This document shows, piece after piece, positions 27,277 to 35,669 of a stretch of DNA of 64,000 nt (positions within the stretch are counted from its first letter, which is position 1; every line of letters starts with the position of its first letter). Made by a program: the position numbers and the translations under genes. This DNA comes from Leptolyngbya sp. O-77 (GTDB lineage: Bacteria > Cyanobacteriota > Cyanobacteriia > Elainellales > Elainellaceae): contig NZ_AP017367.1 of the NCBI RefSeq assembly GCF_001548395.1, forward strand, positions 2,393,001 through 2,457,000, written 5' to 3'. Under the pieces are notes generated by a model that saw nothing but the letters and a program-made list of their open reading frames with translations, did no database searches and had not been told where the DNA came from.

Positions 27277-28185
27277 ATGACTAATGATTTGGATCTGATC
27301 AAGCGCCTGAGTCCGAGTGCGATGGATCAGATCATGCTCTACCTGGCATTCAGCGCAATGCGAACGGGCGGACATCGCCACGGCGCATTTCTAGACGCAG
27401 CAGCCACCGCTGCCAAATGCGCGATTTATATGACCTATCTAGAGCAGGATCAAAACCTGCGGATGACGGGGCATTTGCACCACATCGAACCCAAGCGGGT
27501 GAAGGTCATTGTGGAAGAGGTGCGTCAGGCACTCACCGAAGGCAAGCTCCTGAAGATGCTGGGTTCTCAGGAGCCGCGCTACCTGATTCAGTTGCCCTAC
27601 GTGTGGATGGAGCAGTTTCCCTGGCAGCCGGGGCGATCGCGCATTGCGGGCAGCAGCCTGACCATGGAAGAAAAGCGCCAGATTGAAGAGAAACTGCCGC
27701 CCAACCTGCCCGACGCGCAGCTGATCAACTCGTTCCAGTTCATGGACATCATCGAGTTTCTGCACGAGCGATCACAGGAAGACCTGCCCGAAGACCGCCG
27801 CCTGCCCATGAGCGAAGCCCTGTCGGAGCATATCAAGCGCCGCCTGCTCTACTCCGGTACGGTGACGCGGGTAGATTCGCCCTGGGGAATGCCGTTCTAT
27901 GCGCTCACCCGCGCCTTCTATTCGCCGGCCGACCGCGAAGAGCGCACCTACATCATGGTGGAAGACACTGCTCGTTACTTCCGCCTGATGCGTGACTGGG
28001 CGGAGTATCAGCCCCGCGTATTGCGAGTGTTGGAAGAATTGGACATTCCTGAAGACCGGATCGAAGACGCGCTGACCGATTTGGATCAAGTGTTGCGGGA
28101 ATGGGGCGATCGCTACCATAGAGAGGGTGGCGTTCCCTTCGTTGTGCAAATGGCCGTCGGCCCCAAGGACGAAGAGGAATCGTGA
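27277..28185 (+). CDS. hetR: Heterocyst differentiation master regulator HetR
   Basis: 302 residues, near-identical over most of its length to HetR as I know it from Anabaena (MDQIMLYLAFSAMRT, HRHGAFLDAAATAAKCAIYM, KMLGSQEPRYLIQLPYVWME). HetR is a dimeric DNA-binding protein that activates heterocyst genes; it also occurs in filamentous non-heterocystous species. Cys48 and Ser152 are conserved. The RGSGR-contact residues Glu253, Glu254 and Asp256 (VLEELDIP) are conserved, so the protein should bind the peptide of the upstream patX-like gene. The ATG at 27277 matches the usual start. Confidence 0.97.
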   Translation: MTNDLDLIKRLSPSAMDQIMLYLAFSAMRTGGHRHGAFLDAAATAAKCAIYMTYLEQDQNLRMTGHLHHIEPKRVKVIVEEVRQALTEGKLLKMLGSQEPRYLIQLPYVWMEQFPWQPGRSRIAGSSLTMEEKRQIEEKLPPNLPDAQLINSFQFMDIIEFLHERSQEDLPEDRRLPMSEALSEHIKRRLLYSGTVTRVDSPWGMPFYALTRAFYSPADREERTYIMVEDTARYFRLMRDWAEYQPRVLRVLEELDIPEDRIEDALTDLDQVLREWGDRYHREGGVPFVVQMAVGPKDEEES

Positions 28186-28325
28186 GTTCTGCGACGGTCA
28201 GGAAATACTTCTGGGCAATACTTCTAGACGATGCTTCCAGATAATGCTGCTGGACGATGCTGCACTGCGCGACTGCACCGCCAGCTAGCATCACTAGTTC
28301 ACAGCTGCGGAAATAGGTTGGACGC

Positions 28326-28427
28326 TTGTAGTGGTGACTTCAGTCGCCTAATTTAGGGCTGTCCTGTCTGAAGCAGACTAAAGTCTGCACTACAAACTTA
28401 AGCAGACTAAAGTCTGCACTACAAACT
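28326..28427. repeat. Palindromic MITE-like repeat
   Basis: Two identical 27-bp units (28372-28398 and 28401-28427), each containing the hairpin GCAGACT-AA-AGTCTGC followed by ACTACAAACT. An inverted, degenerate half (TTGTAGTGGTGACTTCAGTC) lies at 28326-28345, so the whole has inverted ends TTGTAGTG...CACTACAA. Non-coding, between convergent hetR and the Rrf2 gene. Confidence 0.7.
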
Positions 28428-28478
28428 AGAGGTAGGATCACTGCACGGAAACATTACACGGCATACTACACAGCAATA

Positions 28479-28922
28479 CTACACAATAAAGTGGGGCGTT
28501 TCGCTCTGAATCGCCTGGTGGCTTTTGGCATCAAAATATAGATCTTCAAGGGAAATGCTGTGCAGGGCATCGCGCAGCTTGTCGTGCAGGCGATGCCACA
28601 GCGTTAGCGTTACCCAGTCTTCGGCCTGGTCTGTGTCGGGGCTGTGGCGTGGTAGCGGATCGACCTGCTCCCCGACTGCTTCTAGAATTTGCCCCAGCGA
28701 AATCTGGGCGGGCGATCGCGCCAGTTGATAGCCGCCCTGCACACCGCGCACCGATGTTACCAATCCTGCCTGCCGCAGCTCGATCAGCAGCTTTTCTAGG
28801 TAGGGCGCAGGAAGCTGCTGTCGAGTGGCGATCGCCCGCACAGAGGCTGGCCCGCCGCCCGGTTGCAGGGCCAAATCCAGCAGGGCCTTGACGCTGTAGT
28901 GTCCGCGAGTGGTGAGCTTCAT
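28479..28922 (-). CDS. Rrf2 family transcriptional regulator
   Basis: 147 residues. The N-terminal winged helix is typical (MKLTTRGHYSVKALLDLALQ), and the signature GLVTSVRGVQGGYQLARS is present. There is no cysteine in the whole protein, so it cannot bind an IscR/NsrR-type Fe-S cluster; it resembles cluster-free members such as CymR. The target genes are unknown. About 25 bp separate it from the end of the Mn transporter gene, which is upstream on the same strand and may form one operon. Confidence 0.88.
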   Translation of the reverse strand: MKLTTRGHYSVKALLDLALQPGGGPASVRAIATRQQLPAPYLEKLLIELRQAGLVTSVRGVQGGYQLARSPAQISLGQILEAVGEQVDPLPRHSPDTDQAEDWVTLTLWHRLHDKLRDALHSISLEDLYFDAKSHQAIQSETPHFIV

Positions 28923-28947
28923 GCGGAGTTCATCGGAGGTTGGAGTG

Positions 28948-29595
28948 TTAAACGCCGTTGGCGGTGGCGATCGCCGCGAAGATTAGAAACAGTCCGCCAC
29001 CAAGCAGGGTCAGCGTTTTTTCTGACAGGTGACCGGCGATCAGCCTGCCGCCAATGACGGCGATCGCCGCGCAAATGGCGTGTCCCAGGATTGCGCCGAC
29101 CGATACCCCAAGGGGATTTTTAGCCGCCGCCAGACCGATAGTGGCAATTTGCGTGCGATCGCCCCATTCTGCCAAAAACGTTAGCCCAAAGGCTTGCAGA
29201 ACCACTGCCAGATTGGTCGGCCGCTTGAGCAGCACTTGTTCCGACTGCGTGATGGTTTCTAGCGCCTCTTCGCAGGCCTCAGTACAGGGGTCGTCAGCCA
29301 TGCGCCAGCCCTTGATCAAAAGCTGGATTCCAAACGCCAAGAACAGTGCTATCTCAGCGTAATAGACAACCGCTGGCGAAAACAGCGACACCACGCGCCC
29401 CATCATCACCGAAATCAGCGTCATCGCCGCCAGCGCACCCACTACGCCCAAAAAGACGAGCGATCGCCGATGTCGTGTTGCCAAAATCACGCCAATGAAA
29501 AAAGTTTTGTCGCCCAGTTCTGAAACCGTAATCAGCAGCAGCCCCGCAACAAACGCCTCGAACAGACCCGGCTGATACAAACCTGCCTCGATCAT
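28948..29595 (-). CDS. GDT1/TMEM165-family (Mnx-like) manganese transporter
   Basis: 215 residues with six or seven membrane segments in two repeats. Each repeat carries the family signature E-x-G-D-(K/R)-T: ELGDKT near residue 26 and EWGDRT near 141. In Synechocystis the homologue Mnx moves Mn2+ into the thylakoid lumen. The start chosen is ATG at 29595 (MIEAGLYQPG), preceded by GAGAGGAGATGAG, a good ribosome-binding site; the open frame runs 35 codons further upstream but into the leader. A yybP-ykoY riboswitch lies in that leader, which supports Mn2+ as the substrate. Confidence 0.9.
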   Translation of the reverse strand: MIEAGLYQPGLFEAFVAGLLLITVSELGDKTFFIGVILATRHRRSLVFLGVVGALAAMTLISVMMGRVVSLFSPAVVYYAEIALFLAFGIQLLIKGWRMADDPCTEACEEALETITQSEQVLLKRPTNLAVVLQAFGLTFLAEWGDRTQIATIGLAAAKNPLGVSVGAILGHAICAAIAVIGGRLIAGHLSEKTLTLLGGGLFLIFAAIATANGV

Positions 29596-29689
29596 GCTCT
29601 CATCTCCTCTCAGGATAAAGGTACAAGCCTGAGTGGACTCGATGAGAGGCAGCGCACTCCACCAAGCCCACTCTAACGGTGGACTTAGT

Positions 29690-29815
29690 GAAGGTCTCAC
29701 TGAATGCTCGGTCAGCGCTCTTAGCGACAGCCCAAATGCATTACCTGAACCAGGGTCATCCCCAGTGTGTTGATTCAGGTTCCCGGAATGCGCCGGATAG
29801 CTACTCCCCTTCAGT
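29690..29815 (-). ncRNA. yybP-ykoY manganese riboswitch
   Basis: On the minus strand, the diagnostic AAGGGGAGTAGC lies at 29800-29811, followed by GAATCAACAC, GGGCTGTCGCTAAGAGCGC and the closing GTGAGACC at 29693-29700. These are the conserved elements of the Mn2+-sensing yybP-ykoY aptamer. Just downstream, AGTCCACC...GGTGGAGT can form a hairpin that may be part of the expression platform. It lies about 95 bp upstream of the Mn transporter start. A TAATAC box lies just 5' of the aptamer. Confidence 0.85.
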
Positions 29816-30032
29816 CAATAAGTATTATTGCATGGTTTGGAAAAAAGTTGGTGTCGTGCTGCGAATCCTCAGAAAATCTGGGCAGGTGTTAATGTTGCTC
29901 AGGACGAAGGAGCGTGGTTGAATCGGCCCCTTTACGCCGCAACAATTAGTCAACCAAAGTCAATCGAAGTTAGCATCAGTCGGCATCAGTCGGCAGAATT
30001 AAATTTTTTTGAGCTAGGACTCTAGAAAACCC

Positions 30033-30572
30033 ATGAAATTGAGCATGACTATAACTTTGAGCCGGGTATCGCACCAAACTTTAAGCATGAGCTTGAAGTT
30101 GATGCTCGCAAGCGCGATCGCCCTCGTTGGAGCGATTGGGCTGCCGCTGGATGCCCCAGCCCAGGCTCAGACAGCAACAGCCCTCGCACCAGAGGCGATT
30201 CCCGTAGGCAGCGCTTCGCAAATTGCCCAAATCAGCGAAGAGCGAGTCGGCCGCGTCAACCCGGCGCGTCCCATTCGGATCGAAATTATCAACGGCGGTC
30301 GGGCTACCATTGCCGCCGCCCTGACGCAGCCCGCCTCCGCCGAACGGCAAATTGCCCCCAATAGCCAAACCGCCTTTGGCACGACGACCACCAGCTTTTT
30401 GCCGCTGCCGATTAACCTGCTGGTCTATCCGCTCGGAACTGGCATCGGGCTGAGTGTAGACGTGCTGGTGGAAGATAACGTGATTCAAGTCATCGTTAGC
30501 GAACAGCTTTCGGACGATTCGGGCACGATTAACCTGTCGGTTGACGAAAACGGCACCGTGCTGCTGATTTAA
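30033..30572 (+). CDS. Exported hypothetical protein
   Basis: 179 residues. A signal peptide is likely (LKLMLASAIALVGAIGLPLD, cleavage near APAQAQ at residue 45). The mature part has two segments: RVNPARPIRIEIINGGRATI with an Ala/Thr-rich stretch, and LLVYPLGTGIGLSVDVLVED with a beta-rich end. No domain recognised; probably periplasmic. A start at an internal Met (20 codons in) is equally possible. It stands alone between the riboswitch and rnpB. Confidence 0.65.
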   Translation: MKLSMTITLSRVSHQTLSMSLKLMLASAIALVGAIGLPLDAPAQAQTATALAPEAIPVGSASQIAQISEERVGRVNPARPIRIEIINGGRATIAAALTQPASAERQIAPNSQTAFGTTTTSFLPLPINLLVYPLGTGIGLSVDVLVEDNVIQVIVSEQLSDDSGTINLSVDENGTVLLI

Positions 30573-30740
30573 CGCTAATCCAAGACCGTTCAGATATTGC
30601 GACAGTGGGCATCTAGCGAGTATCTGTCGCAGATGAAGCGACGATTGGGAGGCGATCGCCGCTTTAGCAGACCGCAAGACCTGGCAAACTGCGGATCTTT
30701 CAGCTAGGAGGGCGATCGCCTTCAAAATATAGAAAAAATG

Positions 30741-31213
30741 GGAGGGAAGAGGCGGACATAAGCCGGGTTCTGTTCTCGCACTGGCAAGCCAGCCGAGGGC
30801 AGTTATCTATCTGGGATGCCTGTCGCCAGACACCTCTAGCGGATTGGCAGATGCAGTGTACACTGCACCTCGGAGCCGGTAAAAGACCAACCGTTGCCCC
30901 TTCGACCTTGCTCCCGACCGGGGTTTACCGAGCCAGCGCCTCTCGACGCTGCTGGTGCGCTCTTACCGCACCTTTGCACCCTTACCCAAGTTTTGGATCT
31001 TGGATTTTGGATTTTGGGTTGCCGCCAAAATCGCCCATCGCCAATCCAAAATTGCCTGGGCGGTATGTTTCTGTGGCACTATCCTCACGCTCGCGCGCAC
31101 TTGGCGTTACCAAGCAGGTCTGGTCTTTTGGGAGCCCGGACTTTCCTCAGATGCCATCAGAGCCGCAACCGCGACTCGTCAACATCCGCAACCGCCATCG
31201 CCTCCTCTTCCCG
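30741..31213 (-). ncRNA. rnpB: RNase P RNA
   Basis: Catalytic RNA that trims tRNA 5' ends. On the minus strand GAGGAAAGTCCGGGCTCCC (near 31140), GTGAGGATAGTGCCACAGAA, TAAACCCCGGTCGGGAGCAA and the 3' ACCCGGCTTATGTCCGCCTC are all present. The P1 helix pairs GGGAAGAGGAGGCG (5') with CGCCTCTTCCC (3'). About 470 nt, with a CCAAAATC-type insert in the region of helix P12 (30987-31064). T-rich sequence follows the 3' end. Ends are approximate. Confidence 0.95.
30987..31064. repeat. CCAAAATC-type repeat inside rnpB
   Basis: The units TTTTGGATCTTGGATTTTGG and the complementary GCCAAAATCGCCC/CCAATCCAAAATTG are arranged head to head. They form the two strands of an extended hairpin at the place of RNase P helix P12. 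Same family as the intergenic copies. Confidence 0.75.
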
Positions 31214-31255
31214 ATCTCCAGTCTAGTTTGCAAAACTCCCACCCTGCTCTCTGCA

Positions 31256-31585
31256 ATGTTTTCCAAAGAAACCCTCTTCGCCTTGTCGCTCTTCCCCTAC
31301 CTCGGCTTTTTATGGTTTTTGACAAAGGCAGGCAACACGCCCCGACTGGCGCTGGTGGGGTTTTATATGACGCTGGTGTTTGTGGCGGTGACGATTCCAG
31401 CGGGAATCTACGCGGAGCGGGTGGTGGGTGAGTCGCTGGCCAACGTGGACTGGCTACACGGCAGCGCAGAGGCGTTTTTGACCCTGGCGAATGTGCTGGT
31501 GGTGCTGGGGTTTCGGCAGGGCATTGTGCAGCGGCGATCGCCCAATCCGGGGCAAGATTCCTCATCCCACGTCCCGAAATCCTAA
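31256..31585 (+). CDS. DUF3593 domain membrane protein
   Basis: 109 residues with three hydrophobic segments (FALSLFPYLGFLWFLT, LALVGFYMTLVFVAVTIPAG and AFLTLANVLVVLGF). This is the cyanobacterial/plastid DUF3593 family, of unknown function. The ATG at 31256 (MFSKETLFALS) is the family start; the open frame extends 135 codons upstream only because it reads through rnpB antisense. Divergent from rnpB, whose 5' end is about 40 bp away. Confidence 0.85.
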   Translation: MFSKETLFALSLFPYLGFLWFLTKAGNTPRLALVGFYMTLVFVAVTIPAGIYAERVVGESLANVDWLHGSAEAFLTLANVLVVLGFRQGIVQRRSPNPGQDSSSHVPKS

Positions 31586-31963
31586 CCAAATTTTTCCATT
31601 CGGCGGGCTTGGGGTTAGCATTAGCGAAGGGTGTTGCTTTGAAGCGTGAACGGAGCGCGATCGCCAGACTGCTTTGTGCCGCCGCACTAAACAGAACCAA
31701 ACCAAACGGAACCAAACCATCTATCTTGAGCAGGAAGGCGCGGGTATTGCTGCTCATGCTTAAGCTCTATGTCTCAGGGCTTTATGTCTAAAAGCTTTAT
31801 GCCTAAAGCATCTCAAGCTCTTGGACAAGCTTTTTGACGATGGGGTTTCAGCCAGCAATACCAGCCGAGTCGGGAATCTCTGGAGGCAGCGGAGTCGTTG
31901 TCTTGGTCGCTCCGTTCCGATCCGGGGGACAATGAACCATACGAGCCTCAGTGCGCTACCACC
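31586..31963. other. Intergenic region upstream of the kinase gene
   Basis: About 380 bp with no gene seen. Includes the likely promoter of the kinase; no repeat or RNA stands out. Confidence 0.4.
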
Positions 31964-33955
31964 ATGACTTGTTGCCTAAACCCCAAGTGTAAAAGTCCTC
32001 AGAACCCTGACGATGCCAACGTGTGTCAGAGTTGCGGAGCCACGCTCACGCCACTCCTGCGGGGACGATATCGACCCCAGTACCCCATCGGACAGGGGGG
32101 GTTTGGGCGCACCTATCTGGCGCTGGATGAGGATCGGTTGGGGACGCGCTGCGTGGTGAAGCAATTTTCGCCCCAGGTGCAGGGCACAAAGTCGCTAGAA
32201 AAAGCGGTGCGGCTGTTCAACCAGGAGGCGGTGCGGCTGGATGAACTGGGCGAGCATCCACAAATTCCCACGCTGCTGGCCTATTTTGAGCAGGACAATT
32301 ATCTCTACCTGGTGCAGCAGTTTGTCGAGGGGCAGAGCCTGCTCCAGGAAATGCGGCAGACCGGGGCGTTTGGAGAGCGCCAGATTCGAGAGGTGCTGGC
32401 GGATATTCTGCCGGTGCTGCGGTTTGTGCATCAGCGCCAGGTGATCCATCGCGACATTACGCCGACCAATATCCTGCGGCGACAGGGCGATCGCCGCCTG
32501 GTTCTCATCGACTTTGGCGTGGCTAAACAGCTTGGCGATGCACCCGTCGCCACAGGAACCCGCATCGGCACAGAGGGCTACGCACCCATCGAGCAGTTTC
32601 GCAGCGGTCGCGCCTATCCCGCCAGCGACCTCTACAGCCTGGGGGCGACCTGCATTCACCTGATGACGCAAGTGCGGCCAGATAATCTTTATGACCCGCT
32701 GGAGGGTCGCTGGACCTGGCGAGAATACCTGGCAGAAAAGGGCACGCTGGTCAGCGACCAACTGGCGCACATGCTCAACCAAATGCTGAAGGATCTGGTG
32801 TCGGAGCGCTATCAGTCGGCCGATGAGGTGATGCGCGATCTGAATGCGGACTATTTCATGCCAACCAGCCGGCCGGGGCGATCGCCCGCTCCTCAGCCTT
32901 CTGCCCAACCCTCAGCTTCTCCGTCGCCCCGTGTAGCAGCGTCACCCCAGGCAACTGTACCTCAGCGAGCTGCGTCCCCGGTCGCCTCGCCTGCCCGCCC
33001 GTCCAATCCGCCTACCTCTGCGCCGCCCACCTCGCGCCCGCCGCTGGTGCGTCCCACAGTGCCGCAAATTTCAGGCTGGCGCTGTATTCATACTCTGGTG
33101 GGGCATGGCTCTTGGGTCACAAGCGTGGCAGTGGACGAAGCGGGGTCGGTCGTGGTCAGCGGCAGCCTAGACGACACGGTAAAGGTATGGAACCTGACCC
33201 AGGGCAACCTGCTGTTTAACCTGGCGGGCCATAGCCGCGGTGTCAATGCCGTAGCCATCAGCCCCGACGGGCGCACCTTGCTGAGCGCGGGCGATGACTG
33301 CTTGATCAAAGCCTGGTATCTGCCCACGGGTGCGCCTTTGCGGAATCTGTCGGGCCACAGCCGCGACGTGAATGCGCTGGCCGTTAGCCCTGACGGGCGA
33401 CTGCTGATTAGCGGCGGCGAAGACCGGACGATTCGCCTGTGGAGCCTGGCCAATGGCGCGGTAGTCAAGGTGCTGCCGGGGGTGCTGAGCATGATCAAGG
33501 CGATCGCCATCGGTCGCGACGGGCGCACCTTTGCCAGCGGCGGGCTAGACAACAAGGTGCGGATCTGGAGCCTGCAAACGGGCGAACAGCTTCGCCTGCT
33601 GTCGGGCCATGTCAGCGCGGTGAATGCCCTCGCCTGCCACCCCGACAACCTGACGCTGGCCAGCGGCAGCCGCGACAAGAGCGTCAAGATCTGGAATCTG
33701 CAAACCAGCGAACTGCTGCACAACCTCACCGACCACACCCGCGAGGTGAATGCCCTGGCGTTCAGTCCCGACGGCAAGATTCTCTTTAGCGGCAGCAGCG
33801 ATGCCACAATCAAGCTGTGGGACGTGGCCAGCGGGCGGCTGATCGATACCCTGGTGGGGCATAGCGATAGCGTGAATGCGATCGCCCTCAGCGGCAACGG
33901 TCGCTATCTCGCCAGCGGCAGCTCGGATAATACCGTGCGGGTGTGGCAGCATTGA
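31964..33955 (+). CDS. Ser/Thr protein kinase with 4-Cys motif and WD40 propeller
   Basis: 663 residues from the ATG at 31964 (MTCCLNPKCKSPQ). An N-terminal zinc-ribbon-like Cys set (Cys3, 4, 9, 21, 24) is followed by a kinase domain: glycine loop GQGGFG at 43-48, Lys66 in VVKQF, catalytic HRD at 162-164 (IHRDITPTN) and DFG at 183-185. A Pro/Ser/Ala-rich linker leads to seven WD40 repeats (GHSRGVNAVAISPDG and similar). All catalytic residues are present, so it is probably active. The WD40 part is likely a substrate-binding platform. Confidence 0.92.
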   Translation: MTCCLNPKCKSPQNPDDANVCQSCGATLTPLLRGRYRPQYPIGQGGFGRTYLALDEDRLGTRCVVKQFSPQVQGTKSLEKAVRLFNQEAVRLDELGEHPQIPTLLAYFEQDNYLYLVQQFVEGQSLLQEMRQTGAFGERQIREVLADILPVLRFVHQRQVIHRDITPTNILRRQGDRRLVLIDFGVAKQLGDAPVATGTRIGTEGYAPIEQFRSGRAYPASDLYSLGATCIHLMTQVRPDNLYDPLEGRWTWREYLAEKGTLVSDQLAHMLNQMLKDLVSERYQSADEVMRDLNADYFMPTSRPGRSPAPQPSAQPSASPSPRVAASPQATVPQRAASPVASPARPSNPPTSAPPTSRPPLVRPTVPQISGWRCIHTLVGHGSWVTSVAVDEAGSVVVSGSLDDTVKVWNLTQGNLLFNLAGHSRGVNAVAISPDGRTLLSAGDDCLIKAWYLPTGAPLRNLSGHSRDVNALAVSPDGRLLISGGEDRTIRLWSLANGAVVKVLPGVLSMIKAIAIGRDGRTFASGGLDNKVRIWSLQTGEQLRLLSGHVSAVNALACHPDNLTLASGSRDKSVKIWNLQTSELLHNLTDHTREVNALAFSPDGKILFSGSSDATIKLWDVASGRLIDTLVGHSDSVNAIALSGNGRYLASGSSDNTVRVWQH

Positions 33956-33956
33956 G

Positions 33957-34076
33957 GGAAGAGGGAAGAGGGAAGAGGGAAGAGGGAAGAACGAAGAAGG
34001 AAGAACGAAGAAGTTTCGTTTTTCGTTCTTCGTTTTTCTTTTTTCTCTCTTCTTTCCTCTCTTCTCCCGTCATGGG
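33957..34076. repeat. Purine/pyrimidine repeat with palindromic core, likely bidirectional terminator
   Basis: GGAAGAG units change into GAAGAACGAAGAA units, then switch to the complementary TTCGTTTTTCGTTCTTCG. GAAGAACGAA...TTCGTTCTTC is a perfect 10-bp stem followed by T-rich sequence. It fills the 120-bp gap between two convergent genes, so it may stop transcription from both sides. Same family as the array at 60130-60340. Confidence 0.65.
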
Positions 34077-35669
34077 CTAGAAGCGATCGCCAAAGGTGGC
34101 AATCAACCTGCTCTCGCCTGTGTCGGTAAAGCCAAACTCTAGCCGACCAAAGCCCAGTGGCGTGCGAGCCTGCAACCCCGCCCCAAAACCGAAACCATCC
34201 CCCGGCTTGTCGCGGGCGATGGCGGGTTCGCCGATCACGTCATCGGCCGTGCCTAGGTCATTGGCGTAGTCGATGAACAGGATGCCACGCAGGTCGATAT
34301 CGCGGTTAAACAGGTTCAACCGGGCAACCGGAAAGCGATATTCTGCGGTTGCCTGGATAAAGCTGCTGCTGGTGCTGATGCCGCCGCCCGAAAAGCCCCG
34401 CACCGAGTTGTTGCCGCCCAGGTTAAAGCCAATATAGGGCGGCACATCGCCCAGGGTTGTGCCCGCCTGCACGTTTAACACCAGCGTCCGAGGCCCCCGA
34501 TCAAAGCCGAACAGATTCAACGGCAGGTAGTGGGTATAAGAGCCAGTGAACCGGGTAAAGGCATCGTCCGTGTCGATCAGAAAGCCCTGGCTCGCTCCAA
34601 ACCGCAGCAGGGAGCCTTCGGTAGAATAGGCCCCGTCGTTGCGGCGATCGACCGCTGCCACAAAGTCCACACTCACTAGGTCGTCAATCCCATTGTTTTC
34701 TAGGGTGAAGCGATTGCCGTCCTCGTCTCTGGGGAAGATATTGTCTGAAAAGAAATCGTCGCGCACCGACACCCGCTGATAGGTCACGCCCAGCGCCGAC
34801 TCGATTTCATTGCCAATCGAAAAGGTATATTCCACGCCGCCGCCCAGTCGGTGAATCCAGGGCGTGTCGCCTGTGGGCAGGTCTACGTCGCGATCGCCCC
34901 CTTTGAACGCACCCAAGTGCGATCGCTGGCTAAACACATTTGCGCCAAAGTTGCCAAACACCACGCCCAGATCGGCTCCCAGTGCCGTAGTGCCGCCCAC
35001 CACCGCCAGGTGAATGTAGCTGTCTGCGCTGAGGGGTTGCCGCAGGCTGGCCACCGCTGACAAACCCGTGCTTTGGATCGTCGTCCGCACCACACGCCGC
35101 CGCAGGGGGCTTTGTAGCGCCGTGGGATCAGGCAGATCGCTCGCGAGCTGAAAGCGGAGCGCGTTGCCCTGCTCGAAGTCGTATAGGGCAGGGATTTGGG
35201 CGATCGCCTCCGAATCCAGCGCCGTCAGAGACGACTGCCGCTGAGCGGGCACAAGGATAGGCGATTCAGACCCATCCGGTGCATTTCGGGGGGAAACCGT
35301 CGGCTCGACCTCTAGCGTCTCTTCGACCCACAAATCCTCAGCGCGGGTCGAAGCGTCTGGCGTGGGCGCGACGACGGTTTCCGGCTCTGGCGCAGACGGC
35401 TGAACACCAGACAGACCCCGCCCCTGGCTGCGCGTCGCCTCTGCTTCAAGCCGCTCCAGCGATTCGGGCACTTGCCCCGCCTGGGCCAACAGTGCAAGTC
35501 CTGCTACATCGGCTCCGTCCTGCTGGGGATGAAGCGTATCCTGATGAGTTTTCAAGAGTTCTGGAGTTGCCTGAACCGACAGCGCAGACATCAACACCAC
35601 GCTGATCGTTCCTGCGACCTTCGTCAGCACGCTCAGCGACATCATAGGCAAATGGTAGAACCGTTGCAT
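34077..35669 (-). CDS. Outer-membrane barrel protein, BamA/TpsB-like, without clear POTRA domains
   Basis: 530 residues. A signal peptide is likely (MSLSVLTKVAGTISVVLMSA, cleavage after VQA near 34). Residues 35-170 are a disordered Pro/Glu-rich region with no POTRA repeat that I can find. Residues 200-530 form a beta barrel of the BamA/surface-antigen type with the family loop motif NSVRGFSGGG and the C-terminal signal ...LIATFGDRF. The ATG at 35669 has GAGGAGATAAAG upstream. Absent POTRA domains would mean it is not itself the Bam complex core. Confidence 0.78.
   Translation of the reverse strand: MQRFYHLPMMSLSVLTKVAGTISVVLMSALSVQATPELLKTHQDTLHPQQDGADVAGLALLAQAGQVPESLERLEAEATRSQGRGLSGVQPSAPEPETVVAPTPDASTRAEDLWVEETLEVEPTVSPRNAPDGSESPILVPAQRQSSLTALDSEAIAQIPALYDFEQGNALRFQLASDLPDPTALQSPLRRRVVRTTIQSTGLSAVASLRQPLSADSYIHLAVVGGTTALGADLGVVFGNFGANVFSQRSHLGAFKGGDRDVDLPTGDTPWIHRLGGGVEYTFSIGNEIESALGVTYQRVSVRDDFFSDNIFPRDEDGNRFTLENNGIDDLVSVDFVAAVDRRNDGAYSTEGSLLRFGASQGFLIDTDDAFTRFTGSYTHYLPLNLFGFDRGPRTLVLNVQAGTTLGDVPPYIGFNLGGNNSVRGFSGGGISTSSSFIQATAEYRFPVARLNLFNRDIDLRGILFIDYANDLGTADDVIGEPAIARDKPGDGFGFGAGLQARTPLGFGRLEFGFTDTGESRLIATFGDRF

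Noticed and set aside
30851..31255. Long N-terminal extension of the DUF3593 protein
   Set aside because: It is rnpB read antisense; the DUF3593 family starts at 31256.
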